A stretch of 5,709 nucleotides of DNA from Candidatus Komeilibacteria bacterium (GTDB taxonomy: Bacteria; Patescibacteriota; Patescibacteriia; UBA1558), in assembly GCA_024654345.1 (NCBI GenBank), contig JANLIN010000105.1, positions 1 to 5,709 on the forward strand, written 5' to 3'. A program made the position numbers and the translations under genes. Below the pieces are notes generated by a model. The model was not told where the DNA came from. It worked only from the letters and a program-made list of their open reading frames with translations, and did no database searches. Position 1 is the first letter of the stretch. Each line of letters begins with the position of its first letter. This document shows positions 5,397-5,709 of the stretch, piece after piece.

Positions 5397-5448
5397 AATA
5401 CTAATATCTATTTCATTAACAAGGGAATCGAACGGGCGGTAGTGAGAC

Positions 5449-5467
5449 GCCCTCCCGCAGGGAGGGC
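5449..5467 (+). repeat. Hairpin 1 of unit 1
   Basis: GCCCTCCC and GGGAGGGC form a perfect 8-bp stem around the triloop GCA. It is flanked by GAGAC on the left and AAGCG on the right, flanks also found around the corresponding hairpin at 5662-5680. Confidence 0.85.
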
Positions 5468-5480
5468 AAGCGAACGCCGA

Positions 5481-5503
5481 ACGAACAGCCAGTGGCTGTT
5501 CGT
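5481..5503 (+). repeat. Hairpin 2 of unit 1
   Basis: ACGAACAGCC (5481-5490) and GGCTGTTCGT (5494-5503) form a perfect 10-bp stem around the triloop AGT. The 5' arm end and loop, AACAGCCAGTGGC, recur at 5697-5709, where the window stops. Confidence 0.85.
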
Positions 5504-5528
5504 GAGCCGCCCCGGACAACGAACCGAA

Positions 5529-5545
5529 GTCCGCCAGAGGCGGAC
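5529..5545 (+). repeat. Hairpin 3 of unit 1
   Basis: GTCCGCC and GGCGGAC form a perfect 7-bp stem around the triloop AGA. Its core GCC-AGA-GGC is of the same type as GCC-AGT-GGC of hairpin 2. It is followed by GCAGGTGAGGCGGA and then the second tRNA tail. Confidence 0.8.
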
Positions 5546-5582
5546 GCAGGTGAGGCGGAATTCCCCTAGGCGCTACCAAGAG

Positions 5583-5609
5583 AGTAGTCTTAGCTGACTA
5601 CTGTTTTTT
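5583..5609 (+). terminator. Terminator-like hairpin of unit 2
   Basis: AGTAGTC (5583-5589) and GACTACT (5596-5602) form a 7-bp stem with loop TTAGCT, followed by G and six T (5604-5609). The stem repeats that of the tRNA-Glu terminator, but the loop and following bases differ. It stands 4 nt after a CCA with no tRNA gene in front. Confidence 0.75.
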
Positions 5610-5661
5610 GTAACTGATTACTAGTAAGATAGCAAAGGAATCGAACGGGTAGCAGCGAGAC

Positions 5662-5680
5662 GTCAGCCTGAAGGGCTGAC
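5662..5680 (+). repeat. Covarying hairpin of unit 2
   Basis: GTCAGCC and GGCTGAC form a 7-bp stem around TGAAG. It occupies the same 19 bases of the unit as hairpin 1 of unit 1 (offset exactly 213). Three stem pairs have both partners changed with pairing kept. Confidence 0.85.
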
Positions 5681-5709
5681 AAGCGAGCGTCTTCCAAACA
5701 GCCAGTGGC

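Larger units (their letters stand above)
5347..5559 (+). repeat. tRNA-tail-bearing tandem unit 1 (213 bp)
   Basis: The unit begins with the last 19 nt of tRNA-Glu (ATTCCCCTAGGCGCTACCA). In order it then holds a terminator hairpin (5372-5396), an AT-rich spacer, the motif GGAATCGAACGGG (5424-5436), three hairpins with 3-nt loops (5449-5467, 5481-5503, 5529-5545), and a GC-rich linker ending GTGAGGCGGA. The next copy of the tRNA tail starts at 5560. Anchors in unit 2 lie exactly 213 bp further on: tail 5347/5560, inverted motif 5424/5637, hairpin 5449/5662, AACAGCC 5484/5697. No gene is supported. Confidence 0.85.
5560..5709 (+). repeat. tRNA-tail-bearing tandem unit 2, cut by the window edge
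   Basis: The second unit begins with an exact copy of the 19-nt tRNA-Glu tail including CCA, but without the rest of a tRNA. It then carries a terminator (5583-5609), an AT-rich spacer unlike that of unit 1, GGAATCGAACGGG (5637-5649), GAGACG, a hairpin (5662-5680), CAAGCG, and AACAGCCAGTGGC (5697-5709). Order and spacing match unit 1, while the sequence between anchors has diverged. The array therefore extends past the right edge. Confidence 0.8.

Noticed and set aside
5401..5500. tRNA or tRNA pseudogene on the minus strand, from the GTTCGATTCCC motif
   Set aside because: The flanks do not form a T stem (CCC faces CCC), and no anticodon arm or acceptor pairing could be found around it.
5376..5597. 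Open frames of about 70 codons on both strands behind the tRNA
   Set aside because: They run through terminators, perfect hairpins and the tRNA tail copy, have no ribosome binding site, and are a result of the GC-rich repeat composition.

Overview
The window looks like a piece of a bacterial chromosome, moderately AT-rich, with short genes on both strands. I infer a member of the Candidate Phyla Radiation (Patescibacteria, Parcubacteria-like). The reasons are family resemblance: a LexA with a UmuD-like protease domain, a family-4-type uracil-DNA glycosylase with no iron-sulphur cysteines, a GxxExxY-family protein set in degenerate repeats, and a promoter that implies a leaderless lexA message. 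No 16S gene or marker protein is present, so this placement is an inference. UGA appears to be read as stop here: the GxxExxY gene and the polymerase gene both end in TGA at sensible points.

Left part (1-800): a GxxExxY / PD-(D/E)XK-like gene on the minus strand lies among degenerate repeats of about 70 bp (4-72, 90-159, 696-764, plus a fragment at 617-635). Centre-left (764-1379): lexA on the plus strand, behind a near-consensus promoter whose spacer is filled by a 20-bp palindromic operator of the Gram-positive LexA-box type. Then come a small two-segment membrane protein on the minus strand with its own terminator (1378-1643) and a Y-family translesion polymerase with UmuC-like architecture and a clamp-binding motif (1778-3091). 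LexA/UmuD-like protein plus polymerase make a plausible small SOS mutagenesis module, although I found no LexA box in front of the polymerase.

Right part, minus strand (3227-5153): a divergent DUF218/YdcF-like protein, a four-segment membrane protein of unknown function, and the cysteine-free uracil-DNA glycosylase. The first two have recognisable Shine-Dalgarno sites and terminators. With the polymerase and lexA, the glycosylase makes the window rich in DNA repair functions.

Right end (5240-5709): tRNA-Glu(UUC) with a strong promoter, encoded CCA and an intrinsic terminator, followed by the most unusual structure in the window. The last 19 nt of the tRNA gene recur exactly 213 bp downstream, again followed by a GTAGTC/GACTAC terminator, an inverted T-arm-like motif and small hairpins. 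One hairpin sits at the same offset in both units with different stem bases but preserved pairing. This is a tandem array of structured, tRNA-tail-bearing units that runs off the right edge. I know of no named class that it fits.
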